This document shows positions 33,531 to 41,662 of a stretch of 64,000 nucleotides of DNA, one piece after another. The notes below the pieces were generated by a model, which was given only the letters and a program-made list of their open reading frames with translations, was not told where the DNA came from and made no database searches. A program made the position numbers and the translations under genes. The stretch comes from Hyphomonadaceae bacterium JAD_PAG50586_4 (GTDB lineage Bacteria; Pseudomonadota; Alphaproteobacteria; Caulobacterales; Aquidulcibacteraceae). The stretch is taken from assembly GCA_023242925.1 (NCBI GenBank), contig CP096134.1, forward strand, positions 2,003,501-2,067,500. Reading direction: 5' to 3'. Numbering within the stretch: the stretch's first letter is position 1; every line of letters starts with the position of its first letter.

Positions 33531-35339
33531 GTGGTCTGTACGCCGGCCGCATCCAACTCGCAATGGGTCTCGCTAGAGGTCGAGACTTACCGACGCATGC
33601 ATCCAGATGGGAAGATTGTTGCGCTTTGGTTCGATCAGACCAAGCGAGACGGACGCACGCTTCCAGGTTCGCTCGGAGAGCTCGACCTCTTCGTTCCTGA
33701 GGCAGTAAACTTCGGCGAGGAGGGGCTTTTCAATCGCGCGGTCGCTGCGCTGCTCAATGAGCCCGTCGACACGTTGGTGCGCCGCCAGGAAGTTCTCTTG
33801 CGTGCAGAACAGCGACGCGCGCGCCGCACGCTCATTGCTGGCGTGATGCTCAGCATTGCGGCGATCGTCGGGCTGGGCGCGTCCATGTGGCTTGGCTGGC
33901 GCAACACGCTGGCGCGATCTGAGCTGATCGCGTCGAACGCCGCCCTCAGCTGGGATGGGCACAATGCGCGACTGGCTGGCCTGCTGGCGATTGCGGCGAG
34001 CAATGGCGAGCGGGGATGGCTGCCAGAGGCGACTTCCATCCACCCTTTGTTGGCGGATGTGCTTGGCTCGCCGACGCTGCCTCTTGGCGTATATCCCCTC
34101 GAGCACGACGTCAGTGGCGCAACCTTGAGATATGCGCCGGACGGACATCTGGTGCTGGAGCGCAACGGCCAGGCAACGCAGATTGAAGGCGCTATTCCCT
34201 ACGAGCCGGCTCCTACAGATGACCGCTACATCACGTTGCAACGGGATCATTGTGTGCTTCCGCCCAGCGAAACCTCGCCAGTTTCGAGCGAAGAGATGGA
34301 ATGGGTGGCGACGCCTGGGTGCCGTTATGCATTCGCCACCGATGGGTTGGGCGCTGATTTTGTGCGGATCGGCGCGACGTACAATCGCGCATCAGCGGGA
34401 GGCCGTTTCCGCGGTGAAGTGTCCTATGTCGAGGTGTCTCCCGCCGGCGGCTTGGCGACAACGCATGGCGAGGGCGGCATTACTTATGTTGTGTCGCTCC
34501 ATCCATCTGAAATACAGGTCAGTCGCGCCAAGACCGGTGTCAGCGCTGTAGGGTTTGCACGCGACGATCAGTTTCTAGCCCTCGGACAGGAGGATGGCGC
34601 GGTCCGACTCTGGATTCAGGAAGACCTGCTTTCTCCGCGCGAATCTGATCTCGTTTACGGAGCGCCAATCGCTGCGGGACCGGTGCGGGCCATTGCCTTT
34701 GCACCTGACAATAGTGAGTTCGCGGTGCTTTATGCGGAAGGCGTGGTGGCGCGGTTTCGCAACGAAGTTGTCGCCGCCAACGCGAGGCGGATACATAGCG
34801 GCCGCATTCGCGATTTTCCCTACATGGACACGCCCGTATTGTTCTCGGCCGATGGGCGCGCAGCATGGGTCAGTGAGGCCGGCCTAGGGGTCGCATTTCG
34901 CGCGCGTCTGCAGCAGAACGCGGCCGATGAGCCAAACCTAGTCAATGATGCAGAGGGGATCGGTGTCGGTCGCGTCGATATCTTCGAGCAAGTTCCAGAA
35001 CGTGTCGCTTTCGTTGGCGACGAGATAGCAGCGATTGGTGATGGCGAGATCTATCTGTTGGGTCGCAGCGAACGCGCTCGACTGCCGGCGCATCTGCGCG
35101 ACGCCTGGATCGCTGGGCCGTGTGCTGAAGATTCCGTTCTTGTGGCTGATGCGCGCGGTCTGCACGAGGTAGAGCCCTCTGCCGGGGCGGTGCGCAGATC
35201 TTGGCCTTATCAAACAGGCGGCGTTCGCGCCGCCGCGTGCGTGCAAGCTGGTCGCATCCTCGTCAGAAGGCTGGACGCCTTGGTCTCAATCGACCGCCAT
35301 GGCCGCGAAACGACGTTCCGTCGAGATCGTCGACAATGA
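33531..35339 (+). CDS. TIR-propeller-RlpA-M23 protein, TIR end, TM and propeller
   Basis: In-frame coding already begins at 33483 (LTPQIEQALANSQALIVVC). The rest of the TIR domain follows (SNSQWVSLEVETYRRMHPDG, IVALWFDQT), then a TM helix (LIAGVMLSIAAIVGLGASMW) and a long beta-propeller region (SAVGFARDDQFLALGQEDGA, VRAIAFAPDNSEFAVLYAEG). So TIR is cytoplasmic and the propeller probably periplasmic. The frame ends at about 35320-35340 by an indel and continues at 35299-36747. With two corrections the whole gene encodes about 1164 residues. Confidence 0.8.
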   Translation: MVCTPAASNSQWVSLEVETYRRMHPDGKIVALWFDQTKRDGRTLPGSLGELDLFVPEAVNFGEEGLFNRAVAALLNEPVDTLVRRQEVLLRAEQRRARRTLIAGVMLSIAAIVGLGASMWLGWRNTLARSELIASNAALSWDGHNARLAGLLAIAASNGERGWLPEATSIHPLLADVLGSPTLPLGVYPLEHDVSGATLRYAPDGHLVLERNGQATQIEGAIPYEPAPTDDRYITLQRDHCVLPPSETSPVSSEEMEWVATPGCRYAFATDGLGADFVRIGATYNRASAGGRFRGEVSYVEVSPAGGLATTHGEGGITYVVSLHPSEIQVSRAKTGVSAVGFARDDQFLALGQEDGAVRLWIQEDLLSPRESDLVYGAPIAAGPVRAIAFAPDNSEFAVLYAEGVVARFRNEVVAANARRIHSGRIRDFPYMDTPVLFSADGRAAWVSEAGLGVAFRARLQQNAADEPNLVNDAEGIGVGRVDIFEQVPERVAFVGDEIAAIGDGEIYLLGRSERARLPAHLRDAWIAGPCAEDSVLVADARGLHEVEPSAGAVRRSWPYQTGGVRAAACVQAGRILVRRLDALVSIDRHGRETTFRRDRRQ

Positions 35340-36747
35340 GGATGCGGCTGCCTTTGCGATCGCCACGTTCAATGACGGCGAGAGCTTCATCGCGCGCGGT
35401 GAATCCAATGTGCTGCTCGTCGGTGACGTGCGCGGCGCACGGATAGAGCGCGTCGTGGTGGCGTCAGACGCAAACATTGTCGGATACGGGGTAACGCCGG
35501 ACGGGCAGTTTGCCATAGTCGGCGCGCAATTTGGGCTTGAGAGCGCCCCGTGTGTCGAGTGGCGCTTGTTGCACTTGGCGAGCAAACGTTGGCTGCGAAG
35601 CCCCGGCAACGGCAGGCCTGGGGATGTTTATTGCCCGCGCTTGGCAATTGCAGGCGCAGGCGGCGACATCGTGCACTGGCTGGAGCCGTCGGGCGGTGGC
35701 TATTCGACACCATTGCCGTCGCGCCTGGACGCGTGGCGTCGGTTCTGCACGCTGGCTCAGAATTGGTCGTTCACGAGCGCCGAGCGGGCCGCGTATGGCT
35801 CGCTCGTCACGTCGCGTGCGCCGACACCCTGCGGGCGCGGCGCAGGCGCGAGCGCGCAATCTGAGGCGCAAGAATTCGCCGACTTAAATCCGAGCGAGAC
35901 CCGACTGAGCGAACCGCATTTGGACGCGGCGGGCGATCCCCCGCAACCTGGCGATATCGGCGTTCTGGCCGAGACAGAACTTGCGCGCCCGAACGCGCCG
36001 TCACGCGCGGCAGAGGCTGACACGACCACGGAGCGCGGCGACGCGCGCGTTGAAGAAGCGCGTTCAGGCGACGTGCAGATTGGGATTGCGACGAGGTATG
36101 CGACTGATGCGGTGGCGCCGGTCACGGCAAGCGGGGAACCGTTCGACAGCGCCGCTGTGACCGTTGCGCACGCGACGTTGCCCTTACAGAGCCTGGTGAC
36201 GATCGCTAACGCCGCCAACGGGCGCAGCGTGGTGGCTCGGGTCAACGATCGCCTGCCTGCAGCCGACAACGCGCCGATACTCTTGATAACCGATCGGGTC
36301 GCCGAAGTTCTCGGCTTCTCCGGTAGTTCGGCGCAGGTTGGCATACGTGTCATTGGTCGCGCGCCTGCGCCTGGCGGCGCGCTCAGCGCATTAATTCTTG
36401 GGCGTCCGGTTGAGGACGCCAGGCCGCCTTGGCGCGACGAGAGCGATTCCCAATCCATCTTCTTTCATGTGTCGCCCGGTGAACGCGTGATGGCGAGTGC
36501 TGCTGGTCAGGTGGCTTTCGCAGGCGAGTTTCGGAATTATGGCGGACTCGTGCTCGTCGTTCATGGCGACGAGTTGGTCACGGCGTATGGTCATTTGGCG
36601 GCATTCGACGTGGAGGAGGGCGACCTCATCGAAAGCGGGGATTCGCTCGGGCGCGCCGATGAGCGTGGCGCGCTCCTTTTCCAGGTCAGACGACACGCCA
36701 ACGCGCTGGACGCGCTGCAATTCTTCGCCCCTCATACTCCAAATTGA
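35299..36747 (+). CDS. TIR-propeller-RlpA-M23 protein, RlpA and M23-like C-terminus
   Basis: After the last propeller strands comes an RlpA-like double-psi beta-barrel: IATRYATDAVAPVTASGEPF, VAHATLPLQSLVTIANAANG, RSVVARVNDR (the Asp corresponds to the catalytic Asp of RlpA). Then an M23/LytM-like fold: VMASAAGQVAFAGEF, VVHGDELVTAYGHLAAFDV, LLFQVRRH. The HxxxD and HxH zinc motifs are missing, so the M23 domain is probably a non-catalytic wall-binding module. Joining a TIR domain and a peptidoglycan-hydrolase-like end in one membrane protein is striking. Confidence 0.75.
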   Translation: MAAKRRSVEIVDNEDAAAFAIATFNDGESFIARGESNVLLVGDVRGARIERVVVASDANIVGYGVTPDGQFAIVGAQFGLESAPCVEWRLLHLASKRWLRSPGNGRPGDVYCPRLAIAGAGGDIVHWLEPSGGGYSTPLPSRLDAWRRFCTLAQNWSFTSAERAAYGSLVTSRAPTPCGRGAGASAQSEAQEFADLNPSETRLSEPHLDAAGDPPQPGDIGVLAETELARPNAPSRAAEADTTTERGDARVEEARSGDVQIGIATRYATDAVAPVTASGEPFDSAAVTVAHATLPLQSLVTIANAANGRSVVARVNDRLPAADNAPILLITDRVAEVLGFSGSSAQVGIRVIGRAPAPGGALSALILGRPVEDARPPWRDESDSQSIFFHVSPGERVMASAAGQVAFAGEFRNYGGLVLVVHGDELVTAYGHLAAFDVEEGDLIESGDSLGRADERGALLFQVRRHANALDALQFFAPHTPN

Positions 36748-36910
36748 ACGCCCGTCGCCGTCGGTGCCGTTTCAAGCATCGCTCTGCGCGACACGTGCAC
36801 TTCACGTACGATAAGCCCTACTATTTCAGTCCTCCAATGAAGGCGGACAATCATGGGGACGCAAACTTTCGAATACGCGTCGAGTGCAGCGCGCCAATCG
36901 CATGCTGTTC

Positions 36911-36951
36911 CGCGACAAGAGCGCGGGCCCGCGCCAGCGGGCGACGCCCAA
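36911..36951. repeat. Dispersed palindromic repeat, copy D (3' half only)
   Basis: Only the right half of the element is conserved (CGCGACAAGAGCGCGGGCCC to GCGGGCGACGCCCAA). The element ends directly at the truncated toxin gene, and bases 36945-36967 repeat the start of the HTH remnant at 2033-2055. This suggests the copy took part in, or marks, a recombination joint. Confidence 0.65.
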
Positions 36952-36961
36952 TCTCTCTCAC

Positions 36962-37099
36962 CCGCTCGTCCTCCACGCTTTTAAGAAGAAGTCGCCGAAA
37001 GGCAAAAAGACTGCGCCCACGGATATGGACCTGATAGCAAGCCGACTGAAGTTGGCTCAGGCGGACTACAAGGCAAGATTTGGAGACGGAAAGAAGTAG
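36962..37099 (+). pseudogene. Truncated HigB/RelE-like toxin, C-terminal fragment
   Basis: LVLHAFKKKSPKGKKTAPTD then MDLIASRLKLAQADYKARFG matches the conserved end of phage-derived Gp49/HigB-type toxins (V/LHAF.KKS....P..EI..A..R...Y). The catalytic N-terminal two thirds are missing; the sequence begins at repeat copy D. It lies three bases before its antitoxin gene, which keeps the usual toxin-antitoxin order. The toxin must be inactive. Confidence 0.7.
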
Positions 37100-37102
37100 G
37101 CC

Positions 37103-37429
37103 ATGAGCGAAAAGAAGTTCACCCGAGGCAGCGGCAATGTTTTCGCCGATCTGGGCTTTGCCGACGCTGAAGAGCGTCAAACAAAGACGCGCCTAGCTCT
37201 GGAGATCAATACGATCATTGACGAGCGTGGCCTCACGCAAGCGAAGGCGGCAGCTTTGCTGGATGCTTCTCAGCCAAAGATATCGGCGCTTGCGCGCTAC
37301 AAGTTGGAAGGTTTCTCTGTTGAGCGGTTGATGACCTACCTTACAGCACTCGATCGCGACGTGCAGATCGTGATCAAAAAGAAGCCGCGTTCGCGCGCCG
37401 CAGGCCGTATCAGCGTCGAGGCGGCTTAG
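37103..37429 (+). CDS. XRE-family antitoxin / HTH regulator
   Basis: 108 residues with the HigA-type helix-turn-helix: RLALEINTIIDERGLTQAKA, AALLDASQPKISALARYKLE, GFSVERLMTYLTALDRDVQI. This is the typical antitoxin that binds the toxin and represses the pair. With the toxin reduced to a stub (36962-37099), it is an orphan antitoxin. Confidence 0.85.
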   Translation: MSEKKFTRGSGNVFADLGFADAEERQTKTRLALEINTIIDERGLTQAKAAALLDASQPKISALARYKLEGFSVERLMTYLTALDRDVQIVIKKKPRSRAAGRISVEAA

Positions 37430-37548
37430 CTTCTCGCTTTAGCAACACGAAACGTGTGTTGTCCGGCGCGCGCGATCTGATTTCCGCTTTTGGGCTCACG
37501 CAGCTCGCGTGGCGCGCCAGCAGTGGCGACGCCGCTTTCCTTTGGCGT

Positions 37549-37629
37549 ATGGATGCGTTAAACAAACGCATGACGCGCGCCATCCGGCCCCAGATCGCCA
37601 GCATTATTATCGTCCCTGCGGGACGGTGA
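37549..37629 (+). promoter_or_regulatory. Candidate ilv-type leader peptide and attenuator
   Basis: A short frame starting at ATG 37549 (or 37570: MTRAIRPQIASIIIVPAGR) ends with three Ile codons and one Val codon followed by PAGR and TGA. Such Ile/Val runs are the hallmark of attenuator leader peptides for branched-chain amino acid genes. The end overlaps a perfect stem (CGTCCC-TG-CGGGACG, about 37609-37624); another GC stem (CCCGCG/CGCGGG) lies near 37665-37690. The next gene encodes an ACT-domain protein of the acetolactate-synthase small-subunit type. No Shine-Dalgarno is obvious. Confidence 0.45.
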
Positions 37630-37726
37630 TAGCGCGCGTTATTTTCAACAGCGTTAGATTTACCCACCCGCGCCCAACCAGGCCCGCGGGATCGGATGCG
37701 CGTGTCTGGCACTCCAGGAGAGCCGC

Positions 37727-38014
37727 ATGCGTCACGACAATACGCGCCTAACCAATGAGCCCCAGGATCGCGGCGCGCGGCATCATATCATCGATGTTGA
37801 ATGTGCGCCGGACCTGGGCATTGTCGTGCGCGTGTTGAATCTCCTCGCGACCGCGCGGGCAAAGGTGACGTCGATTGCTTCAGAGGTGGTTGGCGAGCGC
37901 ATGCGCCTGCGCGTCAATGCCCGCGGCATGAGTGCGAGCCAGGGCGAAACGCTCAGGTGGCGACTAGAGGTTATGCCGGGCGTGTCCCGGGTCAGCCTGG
38001 TGGGCGGCAAATAG
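37727..38014 (+). CDS. ACT-domain protein, acetolactate synthase small-subunit-like (IlvM type)
   Basis: 95 residues with one ACT domain: HHIIDVECAPDLGIVVRVLN, LLATARAKVTSIASEVVGER, LRVNARGMSASQGETLRWRL, MPGVSRVSLVGGK. Size and pattern suit an IlvM-like regulatory subunit binding branched-chain amino acids. It starts 12 bases after AGGAG. The catalytic large subunit is not adjacent; the Ile-rich leader lies directly upstream. Confidence 0.6.
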   Translation: MRHDNTRLTNEPQDRGARHHIIDVECAPDLGIVVRVLNLLATARAKVTSIASEVVGERMRLRVNARGMSASQGETLRWRLEVMPGVSRVSLVGGK

Positions 38015-38694
38015 GTCAGCGCCGCCGCATCATTCCCAAGGCGGATATGTCGTATTGAACAGGAGGCGGGCGACCTTGTCGGCGCGAAGTTCCACATGTT
38101 TCGTCCGAAGGCGCTCACTGATCCGGGCGCGCTCGGGCGCCTCACTTCTCCTGGTGATGCGACTTCAGCGCTTGAGACGATTGCCTACGCCTGACCCGAC
38201 GACCGCGAACGATGCAGCCGTGGGACGCGCTGGCGCGAGATCGTTCCGCATACGTTCCACATGAAACATGCGCGACGACAGCCTCAAGCGGGACCTCCAC
38301 CGTGTGCGCCTGGGGGCAACGTAAAAGGTGAGCCCCGCGATGGAATTTCCCATAATAGCGTTCCATCGCTTCGCGCTAAGTCATTGATTTATATAGGCGC
38401 CAGAATTCGGTCATTTGATGGAAAAGTGCTTGATTTTGTTCAGTTTTTTCAGTCCTGTCACGCCGGAGGTCGCGGGTTCGAGCCCCGTCACTCGCGCCAT
38501 TGCGGCGCGTCCATCCCACAAAACACGCCCGCTGCTCAGTTTAGCGCGGTGTCCTCTACGACGAACGGCGCCCGTCGAATTCTCCAGCGGATCGTCGTAC
38601 CTGGAAGTGTAGTCATCGATTCAAGCTGGCTGGTTCGCCCTAGGGCACGGCCTCATTCCTCGACGCGCCGCGTGGCGCATCGGGGCGTGGACAT
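38015..38694. other. Intergenic region holding island-boundary features
   Basis: 680 bp without a convincing gene. It contains two GTTCCACATG motifs (38089-38098 and 38254-38263; the second extends to CGTTCCACATGAAACA, 13 of 16 matches to the classic parS sequence), an AT-rich stretch at about 38380-38450 that contrasts with the surroundings, and the tRNA-Asp remnant at 38454-38499. Confidence 0.4.
38454..38499 (+). other. tRNA-Asp 3' remnant, likely attachment-site scar
   Basis: Reads as the 3' part of tRNA-Asp: anticodon loop CCTGTCACGCCGG (anticodon GTC), variable region AGGTC, T-arm CGGGTTCGAGCCCCG, acceptor CACTCGC, discriminator G and CCA. The matching 5' half (it should begin GCGAGTG) is absent; the bases before it are AT-rich and unrelated. 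Integrases of genomic islands commonly recombine at the 3' half of tRNA genes and leave such a copy. It separates the conflict-gene region from the core-like genes. Confidence 0.7.
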
Positions 38695-39063
38695 ATGGGG
38701 CGCGACGCGAATTTTGACGCGCGGATTCGGGAGGCCGACCTGATGTTGGTCGGCACGCCCGATATTGATCCGAATGTCGAAGCGGCGGTCGTGCTTTATC
38801 GCCGCGCGGCAGAGCAAGGCTCGGGACGTGCAGCCGCGCGGATCGCGATGCTGACGGCGATTGGCGTGGGCGGCGCCCACATTGGCCGGATGCGCTCGAT
38901 TGGTTGGCGCGGGCCGCGCAGCTGGGCGACACAAACGCACAACGGCAGATGGGGGTGCTGGCGCCGCGACCGCGTGCGGTGGCGCGGCAAGGCGCGCGGA
39001 ACCTGTGGGTTCGGCTGCGCAATGAAATTGAAATCCGTAACTTGTTTGCGCCGCCACGCGTGA
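38695..39063 (+). CDS. Sel1-repeat / prolyl hydroxylase protein, N-terminal part
   Basis: Sel1-like repeat start: ANFDARIREADLMLVGTPDI, NVEAAVVLYRRAAEQGSGRA, ARIAMLTAIGVG. One base is missing near 38868-38878; the repeat then continues (PHWPDALDWLARAAQLGDTN) in the frame of 38904-39662. Corrected, the gene encodes 322 residues. Confidence 0.65.
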   Translation: MGRDANFDARIREADLMLVGTPDIDPNVEAAVVLYRRAAEQGSGRAAARIAMLTAIGVGGAHIGRMRSIGWRGPRSWATQTHNGRWGCWRRDRVRWRGKARGTCGFGCAMKLKSVTCLRRHA

Positions 39064-39662
39064 AAGTGGTGTCGGATGATCCGCGTATCGTGCTGGTGGA
39101 AGGGTTCCTGGCGCCGCGTTGTGCGCACTGGCTAAAGCGGCGCGCAGAGGGGCGACTGGCGCGGGGCATGATCAACGACGCCCTGACTGGCGAGACCCGC
39201 GAACACCCGATGCGCACCGCCAATGTCGCGTCGTTTCCAATTTTGGAGCGCGACGTCGTCGTGGCGCTCTGCCAGGCGCGCGCGGAAATGGTCACCGGCG
39301 TGCCGATCGCGCTGCACGAGCCGCCGAACGTCATCAGCTACCTGCCGGGCCAGCAATTCGAGCCGCATTTCGATTTCTTCGATCCGTTGTCGGGGCATTT
39401 TGACGAAGAGATCGGGCTGTTTGGCCAGCGGGTGCTGACTTGCGTCACGTATCTGAGCCGGGATTTCGAGGCTGGCGAGACGGCGTTCCCGGAACTCGGG
39501 TTGAAGGTGAAAGGTAGACCGGGTGATTGCGTCTTATTCGCAAATGTGGATGCGCGCGGCGAACCCGAACGGCGTAGTTTGCACGCCGGTTTGCCGCCCA
39601 CGGGCGGGCGCAAATGGGTGCTCTCACAATGGCTGCGCAACAAGCCGCAGGCGCTGGTCTGA
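38904..39662 (+). CDS. Prolyl 4-hydroxylase-like 2OG-Fe(II) oxygenase
   Basis: After the Sel1 repeats comes a P4Hc domain: VVSDDPRIVLVEGFLAPRCA, MRTANVASFPI, NVISYLPGQQFEPHFDFFDP with the iron-binding HxD, VLTCVTYLSRDFEAGETAFP, GDCVLFANVDARGEP, and RRSLHAGLPPTGGRKWVLSQ with the distal His and the 2-oxoglutarate-binding Arg/Lys. Probably hydroxylates proline in a protein or peptide; substrate unknown. It is the first gene on the core-like side of the tRNA-Asp scar. Confidence 0.85.
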   Translation: MARAAQLGDTNAQRQMGVLAPRPRAVARQGARNLWVRLRNEIEIRNLFAPPRVKVVSDDPRIVLVEGFLAPRCAHWLKRRAEGRLARGMINDALTGETREHPMRTANVASFPILERDVVVALCQARAEMVTGVPIALHEPPNVISYLPGQQFEPHFDFFDPLSGHFDEEIGLFGQRVLTCVTYLSRDFEAGETAFPELGLKVKGRPGDCVLFANVDARGEPERRSLHAGLPPTGGRKWVLSQWLRNKPQALV

Positions 39663-39799
39663 GGGCGGTAATTGCAGCCTAATTTTGCTGTCAGATCGCG
39701 CATGGACAGAACGAACGGGCGCCCCTAGCTTCCGCGCGATTTCGCGGCTGCGGCGCCAGTGCTCTGGCGACGTGGTCCGATGCGGCTTAGGTGGGACAC

Positions 39800-40177
39800 A
39801 TGGGCCTCGATCTACTTGATTATCTGCCGATCCTGATCTTCTTCGCCATTGCTCTGGTGATGGGCGCGGGCTTCCTCATAGCGGCTTGGGTGGTCGCGCC
39901 GAAAAGCCCGGACAAGGAGAAAGTGTCGGCTTACGAGTGCGGCTTCAACGCGTTCGACGACGCGCGCATGAAGTTCGACGTGCGCTTTTACCTCGTGTCG
40001 ATCCTCTTTATCATTTTCGACCTTGAAGTCGCGTTCTTGTTTCCGTGGGCGATTACGCTTGGCGACATGGACCCAGCACTCGGTCAGTTCGCATTCTGGT
40101 CGATGATGGCGTTCCTAGGCGTGCTGACAATTGGCTTTATCTACGAATGGAAGAAGGGCGCGCTCGAATGGGAGTGA
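39800..40177 (+). CDS. nuoA: NADH-quinone oxidoreductase subunit A
   Basis: ATG 39800 with GGTGGG just upstream. About 125 residues, three TM helices, and the conserved loop [20 protein letters not shown] with the quinone-site region, then [12 protein letters not shown]. Membrane subunit of complex I. It opens the nuo operon; its stop lies inside the start of nuoB. Confidence 0.97.
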   Translation: MGLDLLDYLPILIFFAIALVMGAGFLIAAWVVAPKSPDKEKVSAYECGFNAFDDARMKFDVRFYLVSILFIIFDLEVAFLFPWAITLGDMDPALGQFAFWSMMAFLGVLTIGFIYEWKKGALEWE

Positions 40178-40731
40178 TTACGCCAGCAGGCGGCGCTGCG
40201 CGCGCAGGTGTTGAGGGTGGTTTTCCTGTGAAGGAAGACGATCCCTTCTATACGGGGCTTTCCGACCAGCTTGCCGACAAGGGTTTCCTCGTCGCTGCCG
40301 CGGACGATCTCGTCACTTGGGCGCGGACGGGCTCGTTGATGTGGATGACGTTCGGGCTTGCGTGCTGTGCGGTCGAGATGATGCAGGCGTCGATGCCGCG
40401 TTACGACGTGGAGCGCTTTGGCTTTGCGCCGCGCGCCAGCCCGCGTCAGTCCGACGTGATGATCGTGGCGGGCACGCTCACGAACAAAATGGCGCCGGCG
40501 TTACGCAAGGTTTACGACCAGATGCCAAACCCGCGTTACGTGATCTCGATGGGATCGTGCGCGAATGGCGGGGGCTATTATCACTATAGCTACGCCGTCG
40601 TGCGCGGCTGCGATCGCGTTGTGCCGGTGGACATTTACATCCCTGGCTGCCCGCCAACCGCGGAAGCGCTGGTGTACGGCATTCTGCAGCTGCAGCGTAA
40701 AATTCGCCGCGAAGGGAATATCGTGCGATGA
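40168..40731 (+). CDS. nuoB: NADH-quinone oxidoreductase subunit B
   Basis: 187 residues from ATG 40168 (MGVITPAGG), overlapping nuoA by ten bases. N2 cluster ligands are present: the tandem Cys of [21 protein letters not shown] and [11 protein letters not shown]. Peripheral subunit that passes electrons to quinone. Standard length and motifs. Confidence 0.97.
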   Translation: MGVITPAGGAARAGVEGGFPVKEDDPFYTGLSDQLADKGFLVAAADDLVTWARTGSLMWMTFGLACCAVEMMQASMPRYDVERFGFAPRASPRQSDVMIVAGTLTNKMAPALRKVYDQMPNPRYVISMGSCANGGGYYHYSYAVVRGCDRVVPVDIYIPGCPPTAEALVYGILQLQRKIRREGNIVR

Positions 40732-41069
40732 GCGCGGAGCCGTTCCTTGCCGGAGGACTAGCCGAGCGTCGCAACGCGACAGAGCTCGCTGCTGCGCTCG
40801 CGGACACAGGTGTGCGCGCCGGCGTGTCACAAGCAGGCGCATTGCGGCTCTGGTTCGGCGAACATCTCTACGAATTTGGCTCGGCGTCGGGCGACTACGT
40901 TGTCGCTGATCCGTGCGTCAATGATCTCGACACTCTCACAGCTGAAGTTGGCCTTATGGTTGCGGCGATGGAGCGGGTGGGCGCGCGTTGTCGGTTCGAG
41001 GTTTATGAAGGCGAAAAACTCGTGTCCTATCACCATGTGACGTGGCCTTCAGCGGAGGGTGCTCAATGA
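40728..41069 (+). CDS. Hypothetical protein inside the nuo operon
   Basis: 113 residues ([60 protein letters not shown]). Alpha/beta, no TM, no known domain. It overlaps nuoB by four bases and nuoC by four (ATGA both sides), so it is co-translated with complex I subunits. A role in complex I assembly is possible but unproven. Confidence 0.7.
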   Translation: MSAEPFLAGGLAERRNATELAAALADTGVRAGVSQAGALRLWFGEHLYEFGSASGDYVVADPCVNDLDTLTAEVGLMVAAMERVGARCRFEVYEGEKLVSYHHVTWPSAEGAQ

Positions 41070-41662
41070 GCCAGTCCCTGGACGATTTGGGCGCGCATAT
41101 CGCTGCGTCGATGACGAGCGCGATCACCGGCCAAGGCATCGCGTTCGGCGAGCTCACGCTGAACGCCAAGGCCGATCAGATCCACACCGTGCTTACGTTC
41201 CTGCGCGACGATCCGCGCTGCCGTTTCACGACGTTGATCGACATTTGCGGCGTGGATTATCCCGAGCGCAGCAAGCGCTTCGATGTCGTTTATCATTTGC
41301 TGTCGATGCATCTGAACCAGCGCATCCGCATCAAAATTGAGACCGACGAAGAAGCCGCCGCGCCAAGTGTCGCTAGCATCTTCCCATGCGCGGATTGGTT
41401 CGAGCGCGAAGCGTTCGATATGTACGGCATCCTGTTTTCGAACCATCCAGACCTGCGTCGCTTGCTCACCGATTACGGCTTCCAAGGCTGGCCGCTGCGC
41501 AAGGATTTCCCGCTCTCCGGCCACGTCGAAGTGCGCTATGACGCCGAGCAGCAGCGCGTGGTCTATGAGCCGCTGAAACTCACTCAAGCATTCCGCAATT
41601 TCGACTTCCTCTCCCCTTGGGAAGGAATGACGCTTCCAGGCGACGAGAAAGCCAATGGCTGA
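41066..41662 (+). CDS. nuoC: NADH-quinone oxidoreductase subunit C
   Basis: 198 residues from ATG 41066. It contains the 30-kDa subunit signature: [60 protein letters not shown]. Part of the hydrophilic connecting fragment. It overlaps nuoD by eight bases. Confidence 0.97.
   Translation: MSQSLDDLGAHIAASMTSAITGQGIAFGELTLNAKADQIHTVLTFLRDDPRCRFTTLIDICGVDYPERSKRFDVVYHLLSMHLNQRIRIKIETDEEAAAPSVASIFPCADWFEREAFDMYGILFSNHPDLRRLLTDYGFQGWPLRKDFPLSGHVEVRYDAEQQRVVYEPLKLTQAFRNFDFLSPWEGMTLPGDEKANG

Noticed and set aside
37441..37463. Hairpin CAACAC-GAAAC-GTGTTG after the antitoxin as a terminator
   Set aside because: The stem is only six bases and no T-run follows; too weak to annotate.
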